Origin: Candidatus Thalassarchaeaceae archaeon
GTDB taxonomy: Archaea > Thermoplasmatota > Poseidoniia > Poseidoniales > Thalassarchaeaceae
Reading direction: 5' to 3'
Length of the DNA: 7,286 nucleotides
NCBI GenBank assembly: GCA_029250425.1
Contig: JAQXFF010000053.1
Location: forward strand, 1-7,286
This document shows positions 1 through 5,450 of this stretch, one piece after another. The number at the start of each line of letters is the position of its first letter. Position 1 is the first letter of the stretch. The position numbers and the translations under genes are program-made. The notes beneath the pieces were generated by a model that searched no databases, was not told where the DNA came from, and saw only the letters and a program-made list of their open reading frames with translations.

Positions 1-1
1 A

Positions 2-301
2 AACATGGCTCCCCCGCCTGAAGTGAATGTCCCCCTCGATTTCAGCGATAGTGTCTTTTCTCGCATTGTCAATACTCACGGAATTCACGACCCCCCAACG
101 TTCCTTTCTTTCGCAAGCAATTATGATGCAGATGATAATGGCTACCTACGCCAAAGTGAATTGGAAAGGGCAGCCATTGAATATACAGAGGGGGGACACA
201 ATCATTTGCTAACTTCGAACGCATTTTCCGATGAACAACTGCTCGCAGGTGGCTGGACACAAGAGCAGATTGATGCTGCACGTGCAAGTGGTCAGATTTG
301 A
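2..301 (+). CDS. EF-hand domain protein, C-terminal part (probably 5'-truncated by the window edge)
   Basis: The reading frame is already open at the first complete codon, so the ATG at position 5 may be the start or an internal Met of a longer protein. The Pro-rich opening (MAPPPEV) reads like an interdomain linker, which favours truncation. Counting from that Met, residues 41-52 (DADDNGYLRQSE) form a canonical EF-hand loop: Asp, Asp and Asn at positions 1, 3 and 5, Gly at 6, a hydrophobic residue at 8 and Glu at 12, flanked by predicted helices. Ca2+ binding is therefore likely. The last 25 residues (SDEQLLAGGWTQEQIDAA) look like a short helical hairpin. No membrane segment or signal peptide is visible here. 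The next + gene starts 14 bp downstream, so the two are probably co-transcribed. The role is unknown: Ca2+ sensing or structural Ca2+ binding are both possible. Confidence 0.7.
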   Translation, partial: NMAPPPEVNVPLDFSDSVFSRIVNTHGIHDPPTFLSFASNYDADDNGYLRQSELERAAIEYTEGGHNHLLTSNAFSDEQLLAGGWTQEQIDAARASGQI

Positions 302-304
302 TAC

Positions 305-309
305 GGGTG
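305..309 (+). promoter_or_regulatory. Shine-Dalgarno-like site for the gene at 316
   Basis: GGGTG lies 6 nt before the ATG at 316 and can pair with the CACC core of the archaeal 16S rRNA 3' end. It supports the ATG at 316 over the in-frame TTG at 298 and GTG at 307. Confidence 0.4.
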
Positions 310-315
310 CTGCTC

Positions 316-795
316 ATGACTGAGGACTTACCGCGGATTGCAATCCCCGGCCCAGAGGCAGACTCTACTGAAAAGATGGTGTTTTTGCAAGAGCAAATCG
401 TCAATTTCTTGCGACAATATTCAATGCCATTGATCGAAGTTTCTCTGGTATTTTCCAAGTATACCCGACAATTGACCGAAGCTCTCACAATCCAAGCAGA
501 ATCTGAGGGTGAAACATTGCCTGATATATTGTCTCAACCTTGGCCCGTATTGGGAGAAAATGAAGATTCAGAGAAAAAGGGCCCTCCCTTAGAAACAGTC
601 CTTGAGAATCTTGATGATGATCGGATGGATATCCTTGATACAATTTTGCGTTCATCCATGGTGGCCACAGAAATGCCTCTCGTCGATGCTTTGATGCAAT
701 TGCGACAATGGGAGCATTTGGCTCGAAACCAATTGTCAGATTCTCAAGGGGCTGGACAACTTTTTTCGCCGCTTGAAATACCAGAGGAGTGGTGA
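316..795 (+). CDS. hypothetical acidic, mostly helical cytoplasmic protein
   Basis: This is a 159-residue protein that I do not recognise. The frame is open back to a TTG at 298, but the ATG at 316 has a suitably spaced GGGTG, so MTEDLPRIAI is taken as the N-terminus. There is no signal peptide, membrane helix, Cys pair or nucleotide-binding motif. Residues 17-62 look helical and amphipathic. Residues 63-100 are an acidic, Pro-containing linker. Residues 100-142 (from LDDDRMDILDTIL to LRQWEHLARNQL) form a second helical block, which could be a protein-interaction module. It follows the EF-hand gene by 14 bp, which suggests an operon. Its stop codon directly abuts the end of the opposing minus-strand gene at 796. 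No function can be assigned. Confidence 0.7.
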   Translation: MTEDLPRIAIPGPEADSTEKMVFLQEQIVNFLRQYSMPLIEVSLVFSKYTRQLTEALTIQAESEGETLPDILSQPWPVLGENEDSEKKGPPLETVLENLDDDRMDILDTILRSSMVATEMPLVDALMQLRQWEHLARNQLSDSQGAGQLFSPLEIPEEW

Positions 796-1170
796 TTAAT
801 TCACCCATTCGCGAATCCGACGCTTATTTTCAGATTCGGATACTGCAATCATGGCTACTCTATATGCATCAAAAATTGACCATGCCCAAAGTACAGGCCA
901 AAGAAGAACGGTCAATACAAGAGGCAATTGCAACAATGTCCAATCAAATCCTTTCTGATGCTGACGATTGAAATGTTGGCCCAAGAAAAAGAACGGAATG
1001 ACTGCCAGTGCTCCAGCAATGAGCGGTTTTAGCGAACCCCATGCACCAACACCTGCCGTTAGTTCCGTCCAAATGATTCGTATTGCTCCGAGTGTGTTGC
1101 GCAGACGTCCCTTTGAAGGTGTTGAATCGCTAGCGGCCAATGTGACCACCAAATCATCATCTTCGCCCAT
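796..1170 (-). CDS. small membrane protein with two transmembrane helices
   Basis: This 124-residue protein of unknown family has an acidic, polar N-terminus (MGEDDDLVVT), two hydrophobic helices at about residues 46-64 and 78-100, and a short charged C-terminal tail. The second helix is Trp-rich and runs into the motif DAYRVA (101-106). Two in-frame ATGs exist, at 1176 and 1170. A strong GGAGG sits only 2 nt before the first but 8 nt before the second, so 1170 is chosen. The overlapping + strand frame at 789-971 is weaker: it starts with GTG, and its hydrophilic product is what the complement of these hydrophobic segments would give. The gene lies 66 bp downstream of another minus-strand membrane protein gene and is probably in one operon with it. 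It ends flush against the + gene that stops at 795. Confidence 0.75.
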   Translation of the reverse strand: MGEDDDLVVTLAASDSTPSKGRLRNTLGAIRIIWTELTAGVGAWGSLKPLIAGALAVIPFFFLGQHFNRQHQKGFDWTLLQLPLVLTVLLWPVLWAWSIFDAYRVAMIAVSESENKRRIREWVN

Positions 1171-1178
1171 TGACATTG

Positions 1179-1183
1179 CCTCC
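1179..1183 (-). promoter_or_regulatory. Shine-Dalgarno site deciding the start at 1170
   Basis: On the minus strand this reads GGAGG within GGGGAGG, a near-perfect match to the anti-Shine-Dalgarno sequence. Its 8-nt distance to the ATG at 1170 is ideal, while the 2-nt distance to the ATG at 1176 is too short. Confidence 0.6.
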
Positions 1184-1236
1184 CCAACCTTTCCTATCAG
1201 TCCATCTTGTTCAATGCTATGCCATTCTTGTGTAGA

Positions 1237-1791
1237 TTATCGCCAACCACCGGGTCGTTCAGCAATTTGGTTTGATTGACTAATCACTCGGTACCATTGT
1301 AGTGCAACAAGTGTGTCGAGAACTACAATTCCCCACAAAACGTAGTGAAATGGGATTCCTGAACGTGTAACGATACTGGTACCATCCGCAGTAAATTGAA
1401 TGGCGATGATGCTTGTTAAAATTGCAGCGATCACGATTGTCCACATTCGTCTTTTTCGCGAAAACATACTTTGCTCCTCAAAAGTTTCAGGCAATACACG
1501 CATTCCCAAAACCACACGCAACCAAACGGGCAATAGGCGGCGGAAATTATTGAGTGATTGTGAACAAATCCAAAGGCCAAATCCCGCGCCGATTAGAATC
1601 CCTGTTCGTGTACCCATTCCACCATCCTCCATGGCATCGAGTACAGCGGTGATGAAAGCAGTTGCACCTGCTGCATAAGTAAGGGCATCAGCCAGAATCA
1701 GACTCCCATCTGCACCATCTCGGCCAGATTGGTCTTCAAAGCGATTCATGCTGTCACGATGGGCTTTGAGTTCCAACTCCCCTTCGTCCAT
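1237..1791 (-). CDS. multi-pass membrane protein of unknown function
   Basis: Translation from the ATG at 1791 gives 184 residues. A hydrophilic, acidic N-terminal segment (1-30) precedes hydrophobic stretches at about 31-51, 62-78, 117-133 and 148-166, so about four membrane helices. A basic stretch, RNFRR-like and SRKRR, lies between helices 2 and 3, which suggests that loop is cytoplasmic. I do not recognise the family. The frame stays open to 1956, with further ATGs at 1818 and 1833. None has a Shine-Dalgarno sequence. I prefer 1791 because it leaves room for a promoter shared with the divergent gene at 1854; starting at 1833 would leave only 20 bp between the genes. It probably leads a two-gene operon with the membrane protein at 796-1170, whose second helix ends in a loosely similar Trp/Asp pattern. 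Confidence 0.72.
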   Translation of the reverse strand: MDEGELELKAHRDSMNRFEDQSGRDGADGSLILADALTYAAGATAFITAVLDAMEDGGMGTRTGILIGAGFGLWICSQSLNNFRRLLPVWLRVVLGMRVLPETFEEQSMFSRKRRMWTIVIAAILTSIIAIQFTADGTSIVTRSGIPFHYVLWGIVVLDTLVALQWYRVISQSNQIAERPGGWR

Positions 1792-1853
1792 GTCCCGGTT
1801 GGCTGAGGCCACACCCATAATTGCTATGTCCATTGAGCAGGCGTTTCGCCCCA
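1792..1853. promoter_or_regulatory. putative divergent promoter region with a shared AT-rich element
   Basis: The 62-bp gap between the proposed starts at 1791 (minus) and 1854 (plus) is G+C-rich except for ATAATTGCTAT at 1818-1828. This element is nearly palindromic (ATA...TAT). Its centre is about 31-32 nt from each start codon, compatible with an archaeal TATA box and a very short or absent leader on both sides. Neither gene has a Shine-Dalgarno sequence, consistent with leaderless transcripts. This is inference from spacing and base composition only. Confidence 0.35.
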
Positions 1854-2888
1854 ATGGAGGCGCGAATATGGCTGACCGGATTCGAACCGTTCGGCGGACA
1901 TTCAGAGAATCCTTCAAAATTGTTGGTTGAAAGGATTCTTGACACAACTCAAACATTTGACGTCAAAGAGATTCTACCATATGGTTTGGAATCTAATCAA
2001 GTCGAGGTGACCTTTTGTGGTCAAGTCTTGACAGTTGACGAGGCTGGTAGTCGAACGAGCCTTGAACACTTGTCGGATATTGATGCTGTCATCCATGTCG
2101 GGTTAAATGAAAACGCAAAGAAAATTCGATTTGAGATGTGTGCAATCAATGTGTTGGATTTCAGAATTCCAGATAATAGTGGGCGTCAGGTTTCTGAAAG
2201 TTTTGTAGAGCAATCGGGACTTGCATTATTGCATAGTACGGCACATCGACCCTCGATCACCCATGCATTTTCTGAAAATAATGTAGTTGAAATCAGTGAA
2301 GATTGCGGACAATTTGTTTGCAATGAAACATATTATCGGACATTGAATACAATCGAAAAAAATGGGTTGCAATCAAGAGGCCGCGCCCTGCCCGCAATTT
2401 TCGTTCACATCCCACCATTTGAATGGGTCTCTGAGGAAGAGCAGTTGCAAATTTTGTGTGAGCTGGGCGCGCGTATTGTGCAGAAACCAGTAGTGAATGT
2501 TGTTGGCGGTGTTCTCGTTAATTCTAATCAACAGATATTGGCTTGCCAAAGGGGAACTGGTCAAGTGATGGCTGGTTATTGGGAATTCCCTGGTGGCAAA
2601 GTGGATGCTGGAGAAACTCAATCGGAAGCGCTGAAACGTGAATTGAATGAAGAGCTGGAATTGGATCTTGAAATTGGTCACCACCTCGCAACCATCGAGC
2701 ATGATTACGGTGCGATGATTGTCAGTATTGCTTTCTTTTCATGCCCATTCGATGAGGAAAAAATCATCTCAAATGTTCACGATGAATGTCGTTGGATTTC
2801 AGCATCCGAAGTGAATTTATTGAATTGGCTTCCAGCGGACATTGATTTTGTCGAGAAATTAGCAGGAAAAGGTTTTGAGACGCTCTAA
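1854..2888 (+). CDS. bifunctional pyroglutamyl-peptidase I / MutT-like Nudix hydrolase fusion
   Basis: This is one uninterrupted 344-residue frame with two complete domains. Residues 1-207 are a pyrrolidone-carboxylate peptidase (family C15), which removes N-terminal pyroglutamate. They carry GFEPFGG (9-15), NPS (19-21) and the likely triad Glu94 (IRFEMCAIN), Cys156 (CGQFVCNETYY) and His185 (FVHIPPF). Residues 212-344 are a Nudix domain. WEFPGGKVDAGE (243-254) leads into the Nudix box at 248-270, with Arg262-Glu263-Leu264 and the metal-binding Glu266-Glu267. The box Gly near its end is Glu269. The WEFPGGK signature and the C-terminal LNWLPADIDFVEKL resemble MutT, suggesting hydrolysis of an oxidised or other nucleoside triphosphate; the substrate is not certain. 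The start at 1854 places GFEPFGG at the usual N-terminal distance. No ATG precedes the Nudix domain; only a GTG at its N-terminal boundary could act internally, without a visible ribosome site. Its stop overlaps the convergent gene by 4 bp. Confidence 0.92.
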   Translation: MEARIWLTGFEPFGGHSENPSKLLVERILDTTQTFDVKEILPYGLESNQVEVTFCGQVLTVDEAGSRTSLEHLSDIDAVIHVGLNENAKKIRFEMCAINVLDFRIPDNSGRQVSESFVEQSGLALLHSTAHRPSITHAFSENNVVEISEDCGQFVCNETYYRTLNTIEKNGLQSRGRALPAIFVHIPPFEWVSEEEQLQILCELGARIVQKPVVNVVGGVLVNSNQQILACQRGTGQVMAGYWEFPGGKVDAGETQSEALKRELNEELELDLEIGHHLATIEHDYGAMIVSIAFFSCPFDEEKIISNVHDECRWISASEVNLLNWLPADIDFVEKLAGKGFETL

Positions 2889-3409
2889 TCTTCTGTTTTA
2901 AAAGTGGCATTTCCCTTATGATCAAACCACTCTGCAGCACTTCCATCAGAATGCATACTCAATTCATCGGCAACAGTTCGTGGCACCTCCTGTCGTCCTG
3001 AATGCCATGTAGCCTCTTGCATCCAGTCTATCAAATCGTTGCATTCCATTTCAACTTCAATGGTTCCTCCGACAGTTCTTTCTGATTCGAGAACAAATGC
3101 AACTTTTCCAGATAGCGCAGCTTGGCGTGATATGAGAAAAGTTGTTGAATTCGCTTGGAGATTGAGCGACATGGCATCCAGTGCAGTATCGAGAATTCGT
3201 TGCCCTTTGAGTAATTCAAGGAATACATCGGGCGAAACTCCTTCACAAACAAGGTCGACAGCACCTCTCTTCACGGGAAATTCTTCGGTTTCAGGCACAT
3301 TGTCGGCAGAAAAATCGGGGAATATTTTCAGCACGGCATCTAAACATCTTTGCCCAATTTCATGTGGCATCACGCAAGTTGAAACTGTGATGTCTGGCGC
3401 GAGTGTCAT
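2885..3409 (-). CDS. archaeal RNA-binding protein, COG1325/PF01877 (UPF0201) family, predicted exosome-associated
   Basis: This 174-residue cytoplasmic protein shows the hallmark motifs of the archaeal UPF0201 family: QRILDTA at 70-76, SRQAALSGKVAF at 94-105 (family form close to NKQAA..GKVSF) and the strand IEVEM at 117-121. The family has been described as RNA-binding and predicted to work with the archaeal exosome; that role is family knowledge, not shown here. Residues beyond about 130 form a polar, Trp-containing C-terminal tail (EATWHSG to FKTED) longer than I expect for the family. The frame is open upstream to 3598, but the ATG at 3409 has a GGAG 8 nt upstream and places the conserved fold near the N-terminus. 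The gene is divergent from the glycosyltransferase and convergent with the peptidase-Nudix gene, overlapping it by 4 bp. No exosome or proteasome genes are adjacent. Confidence 0.88.
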   Translation of the reverse strand: MTLAPDITVSTCVMPHEIGQRCLDAVLKIFPDFSADNVPETEEFPVKRGAVDLVCEGVSPDVFLELLKGQRILDTALDAMSLNLQANSTTFLISRQAALSGKVAFVLESERTVGGTIEVEMECNDLIDWMQEATWHSGRQEVPRTVADELSMHSDGSAAEWFDHKGNATFKTED

Positions 3410-3493
3410 GGTGAACACTCCGCGTTGCTCAAAGGCACTCTTTTTCGCTTTCGGGCACGTAACCTTGACACCCATCGGATGTTGTGGGCAACC
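3410..3493. promoter_or_regulatory. divergent intergenic region between COG1325 gene and glycosyltransferase gene
   Basis: This 84-bp gap must hold the promoters of both flanking genes. A T-rich run at 3438-3451 (CTCTTTTTCGCTTTC) is the only AT-rich segment. It reads GCGAAAAAGAG on the minus strand, a possible BRE/TATA-like element about 30-40 nt upstream of the minus-strand start at 3409. No clear TATA box for the + gene is seen. Confidence 0.3.
3418..3421 (-). promoter_or_regulatory. Shine-Dalgarno site for the COG1325 gene
   Basis: On the minus strand this reads GGAG (within CGGAGTG), with 8 nt to the ATG at 3409. It supports that start over the longer open frame. Confidence 0.5.
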
Positions 3494-4540
3494 ATGGAAC
3501 CTACATCCGTGGTTGCTACTGTCATCCCCACTTGGCAGGAAGTCACGCATATTGAACGGTGTATTCGAAGTTTGATGGAGCAGACTTATCCACCTCATCT
3601 ACACAAAATATTGGTGGTGGATGGAGGATCTACAGATGGCACGGTGGGCATTGTCGAGAGACTCGCTGAAGAGAGTGTAAATGCGGGTGGACCTACGATA
3701 ACGTTGATTGAAAACCCATTCAAATATGTATCTCATGCCAGAAACATAGCGCTAGAACATTTGGATCGCGGGGTGGAATTCATCCTTGAAATGATAGGAC
3801 ATGCTTGGGTGCCCCCTGATCACCTTGAAGTTCGAGTAGCCCGTTTTCAAGCGATTGAATCTAAATTGGGTTCACCATTGGGTGGGCTTGGAGCCAAAGT
3901 CATTGAATCTGATCTACCCAAGGGGAAAGTTGCCGATTGGATTGAGGTCTCACTTTCATGTCCTCTAGGTGGCTCAGGTCAGTTCGCCCGATTTTCTAAA
4001 GAAGAACCCACGAAAATCCCCCCGTTTACATTGTATCGCCGCGAGGCCGTAGAGGATGTGGGGGGTTGGAATGAGGAATTTATTACTACACAGGATAGTG
4101 AAATCAATCTGAGATTAATTGGAAATGGCTGGCCTCTCTGGAGGACTCCGGAAACATATGTTCGGATGGCAAAACGTAGTACTGTGAAACAATGGTGGAG
4201 GATGGGTTACCGTTATGGTTTCTGGCGAATGAAACATATTATTGATGCCAAATCGAGAATTAGAATTGGAGAGTTCTTGCCGTTAATAGGCCTTTTAATG
4301 GTCTTTGGTTTTGCGATTGATGGGCAATCTACGTTTGTTTTACCCAATTCCATTTGGCCAATTATTGCCTATTTTTCAGCATTGTTTACAGTTGGGACAG
4401 GCGAAGCCATACGGGCGAAAAACGCCTCCTTAATTTGGGGCGTCCCTACCTTACTTTTTCTGCTTCACACCTCATTTAGTATTGGTTTATTTTCGGGCGT
4501 TTTCCGTTCCGGAAAGCCACCAAATGATCGGGTTAATTAG
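3494..4540 (+). CDS. family 2 glycosyltransferase, ExoA-like, with C-terminal membrane helices
   Basis: This 348-residue membrane-associated glycosyltransferase probably moves a sugar from a nucleotide-sugar donor onto a lipid-linked or surface glycan. The GT-A fold opens with VVATVIPTWQE (6-16) and the donor-binding VDGGSTDGT (42-50). NPFKYVSHARNIAL (75-88) follows the succinoglycan-type ExoA pattern. FTLYRREAVEDVGGWNEEF (178-196), TQDSEINLRL (199-208, the usual EDxE/base region) and YRYGFWR (239-245) complete it. Hydrophobic segments at about 261-275, 284-301 and 313-337 are membrane helices, as in ExoA relatives. Where relatives carry an Asp-x-His metal site, this protein reads EMIGHAW (99-105), so the first Asp is Ile. 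The ATG at 3494 begins five residues before the first strand. ATG 3479 and TTG 3425 are longer alternatives, and 3425 would intrude on the divergent gene's leader. Donor, acceptor and linkage cannot be told. Confidence 0.88.
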   Translation: MEPTSVVATVIPTWQEVTHIERCIRSLMEQTYPPHLHKILVVDGGSTDGTVGIVERLAEESVNAGGPTITLIENPFKYVSHARNIALEHLDRGVEFILEMIGHAWVPPDHLEVRVARFQAIESKLGSPLGGLGAKVIESDLPKGKVADWIEVSLSCPLGGSGQFARFSKEEPTKIPPFTLYRREAVEDVGGWNEEFITTQDSEINLRLIGNGWPLWRTPETYVRMAKRSTVKQWWRMGYRYGFWRMKHIIDAKSRIRIGEFLPLIGLLMVFGFAIDGQSTFVLPNSIWPIIAYFSALFTVGTGEAIRAKNASLIWGVPTLLFLLHTSFSIGLFSGVFRSGKPPNDRVN

Positions 4541-4574
4541 CGGGGAAGCCAATCGGTTCCTTGAAATCCAAATC

Positions 4575-4578
4575 GGAG
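4575..4578 (+). promoter_or_regulatory. Shine-Dalgarno-like site for the gene at 4590
   Basis: GGAG (within CGGAGATGG) ends 11 nt before the ATG at 4590. That spacing is slightly long but usable. The 49-bp gap to the preceding glycosyltransferase shows no clear TATA box, so read-through from upstream is possible. Confidence 0.35.
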
Positions 4579-4589
4579 ATGGTTAAATC

Positions 4590-5390
4590 ATGGCGAGTGA
4601 AAAAAACCAACTCAATGCTTGGATTCTTCTTGCAGCGCCCATCTTTGTGTTTGTATCAGTGTACCAATTAATTCCGGCGATTTCAGAGCATTTGATTACG
4701 GATTGGATTGGCCTGACAATCTATCTCGCTGTCGCAGTGTTAATTGGGTTTTACCTATTCCGAAATTCTCGAATGGTACGTGATCATGAATGGCACCGTC
4801 GTAAGCATATCAAACGACTTCAGAAGGATTATGCAGCCGAAGATCGCGGTGTCTGGTCCAAGGCTGATTTGGCAATGTCGGAATTGGAGGCTGATGCCCG
4901 AGGTATTGAAATGGGGCAAATGTCTCAAAAGGCATTACAGCGATTAGATGGAAACATTTCTGAATTGACCGGTGAACGATTGACCTCTGAAATTGGGAGT
5001 GAAGAAACCAATCACGATGATGTCACATTGTTTTCTGAATCTGAACATGTTCGTCGTTCGACAGCACGTGTGACTGGGGAAAGTGGACCCGTTGAATCTG
5101 TGCAGGGTGTAACTCACACCCAGTCTGCTCCTGAAAAGGGTATAATCGGTGGGGTTTTAGACAAACTAAAGGATACAACAAGTCAGCAATCGACACCCAT
5201 TGAGTCTTCATCCTCCACAGAATCAGAGTCTGTATCAGACGATTGGTATTCTCAAGAAATGCGCGGGGTGGCTACAGTTGGCGTATCCAATACGGCGGCA
5301 TCTGCAAAGACGGGCAATACGTGTACCAGTTGTGGGCATGGCAATCCAGAATCAGAATCTTACTGTGAAAATTGTGGAAACAAGCTCTGA
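4590..5390 (+). CDS. membrane protein with long disordered linker and C-terminal zinc ribbon
   Basis: This 266-residue protein has no family I can name. Two membrane helices (about 11-31 and 39-57) are followed by a strongly basic stretch, RNSRMVRDHEWHRRKHIKR (58-76). By the positive-inside rule this puts the rest of the protein in the cytoplasm. Residues 77-130 look helical. Residues 131-240 are a Ser/Glu/Thr-rich linker, probably disordered, with one short amphipathic island (GIIGGVLDKLKD, 184-195). The C-terminus is a compact zinc ribbon with ligands Cys245, Cys248, Cys259 and Cys262 (CTSC and CENC). Such a layout suggests a membrane-tethered arm that presents a small protein- or nucleic-acid-binding knuckle to the cytoplasm. 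dnaJ follows after 60 bp on the same strand, so co-transcription is possible but not shown. Confidence 0.85.
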   Translation: MASEKNQLNAWILLAAPIFVFVSVYQLIPAISEHLITDWIGLTIYLAVAVLIGFYLFRNSRMVRDHEWHRRKHIKRLQKDYAAEDRGVWSKADLAMSELEADARGIEMGQMSQKALQRLDGNISELTGERLTSEIGSEETNHDDVTLFSESEHVRRSTARVTGESGPVESVQGVTHTQSAPEKGIIGGVLDKLKDTTSQQSTPIESSSSTESESVSDDWYSQEMRGVATVGVSNTAASAKTGNTCTSCGHGNPESESYCENCGNKL

Positions 5391-5437
5391 TACTCGAACG
5401 TCGGGTTGAAGAACAGGTGTCAGGACGCGAGGATAAC

Positions 5438-5443
5438 GGGGTG
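5438..5443 (+). promoter_or_regulatory. Shine-Dalgarno-like site for dnaJ
   Basis: GGGGTG lies 7 nt before the ATG at 5451, and its GGTG core pairs with the 16S CACC. An in-frame TAG immediately precedes the ATG, so no longer start exists. The 60-bp gap upstream (5391-5450) is G+C-rich and shows no obvious TATA box or heat-shock operator. Confidence 0.4.
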
Positions 5444-5450
5444 TTCGTAG

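Noticed and set aside
69..488. Minus-strand frame of 139 codons across the EF-hand gene and the next gene
   Set aside because: It runs across two plausible + genes, and its Cys/His/Ser-rich product resembles no domain. The EF-hand loop on the + strand is decisive.
789..971. Open + strand frame of 60 codons overlapping the stop of the 316-795 gene
   Set aside because: It begins with GTG, has no recognisable domain, and lies fully antisense to a longer frame with a strong GGAGG site and two clear membrane helices. Its hydrophilic product is what the complement of those helices would give.
968..1279. Open + strand frame of about 100 codons antisense to the two membrane protein genes
   Set aside because: It spans the gap between the two minus-strand genes and has low-complexity Ser/Pro content with no domain, so it is a shadow frame.
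3039..3575. Long + strand frame antisense to the COG1325 gene and running into the glycosyltransferase start
   Set aside because: The minus strand carries the QRILDTA and GKVAF family motifs, and the + product has biased Ser/Thr content without a domain.
3410..3598. N-terminal extension of the COG1325 protein with several Cys and His residues that could look like a zinc finger
   Set aside because: It lies antisense to the conserved start of the glycosyltransferase, and the ATG at 3409 has a well-placed GGAG, so the extension is not part of the protein.
4550..4576. Short direct repeat CCAATCGG / CAAATCGG before the gene at 4590
   Set aside because: It is about 8 bp with a mismatch and has no symmetry or wider copies in the window, so chance is sufficient.
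5391..5450. Possible heat-shock promoter or operator before dnaJ
   Set aside because: The gap is G+C-rich with no inverted repeat or TATA-like element that I can support; only a weak ribosome site is visible.
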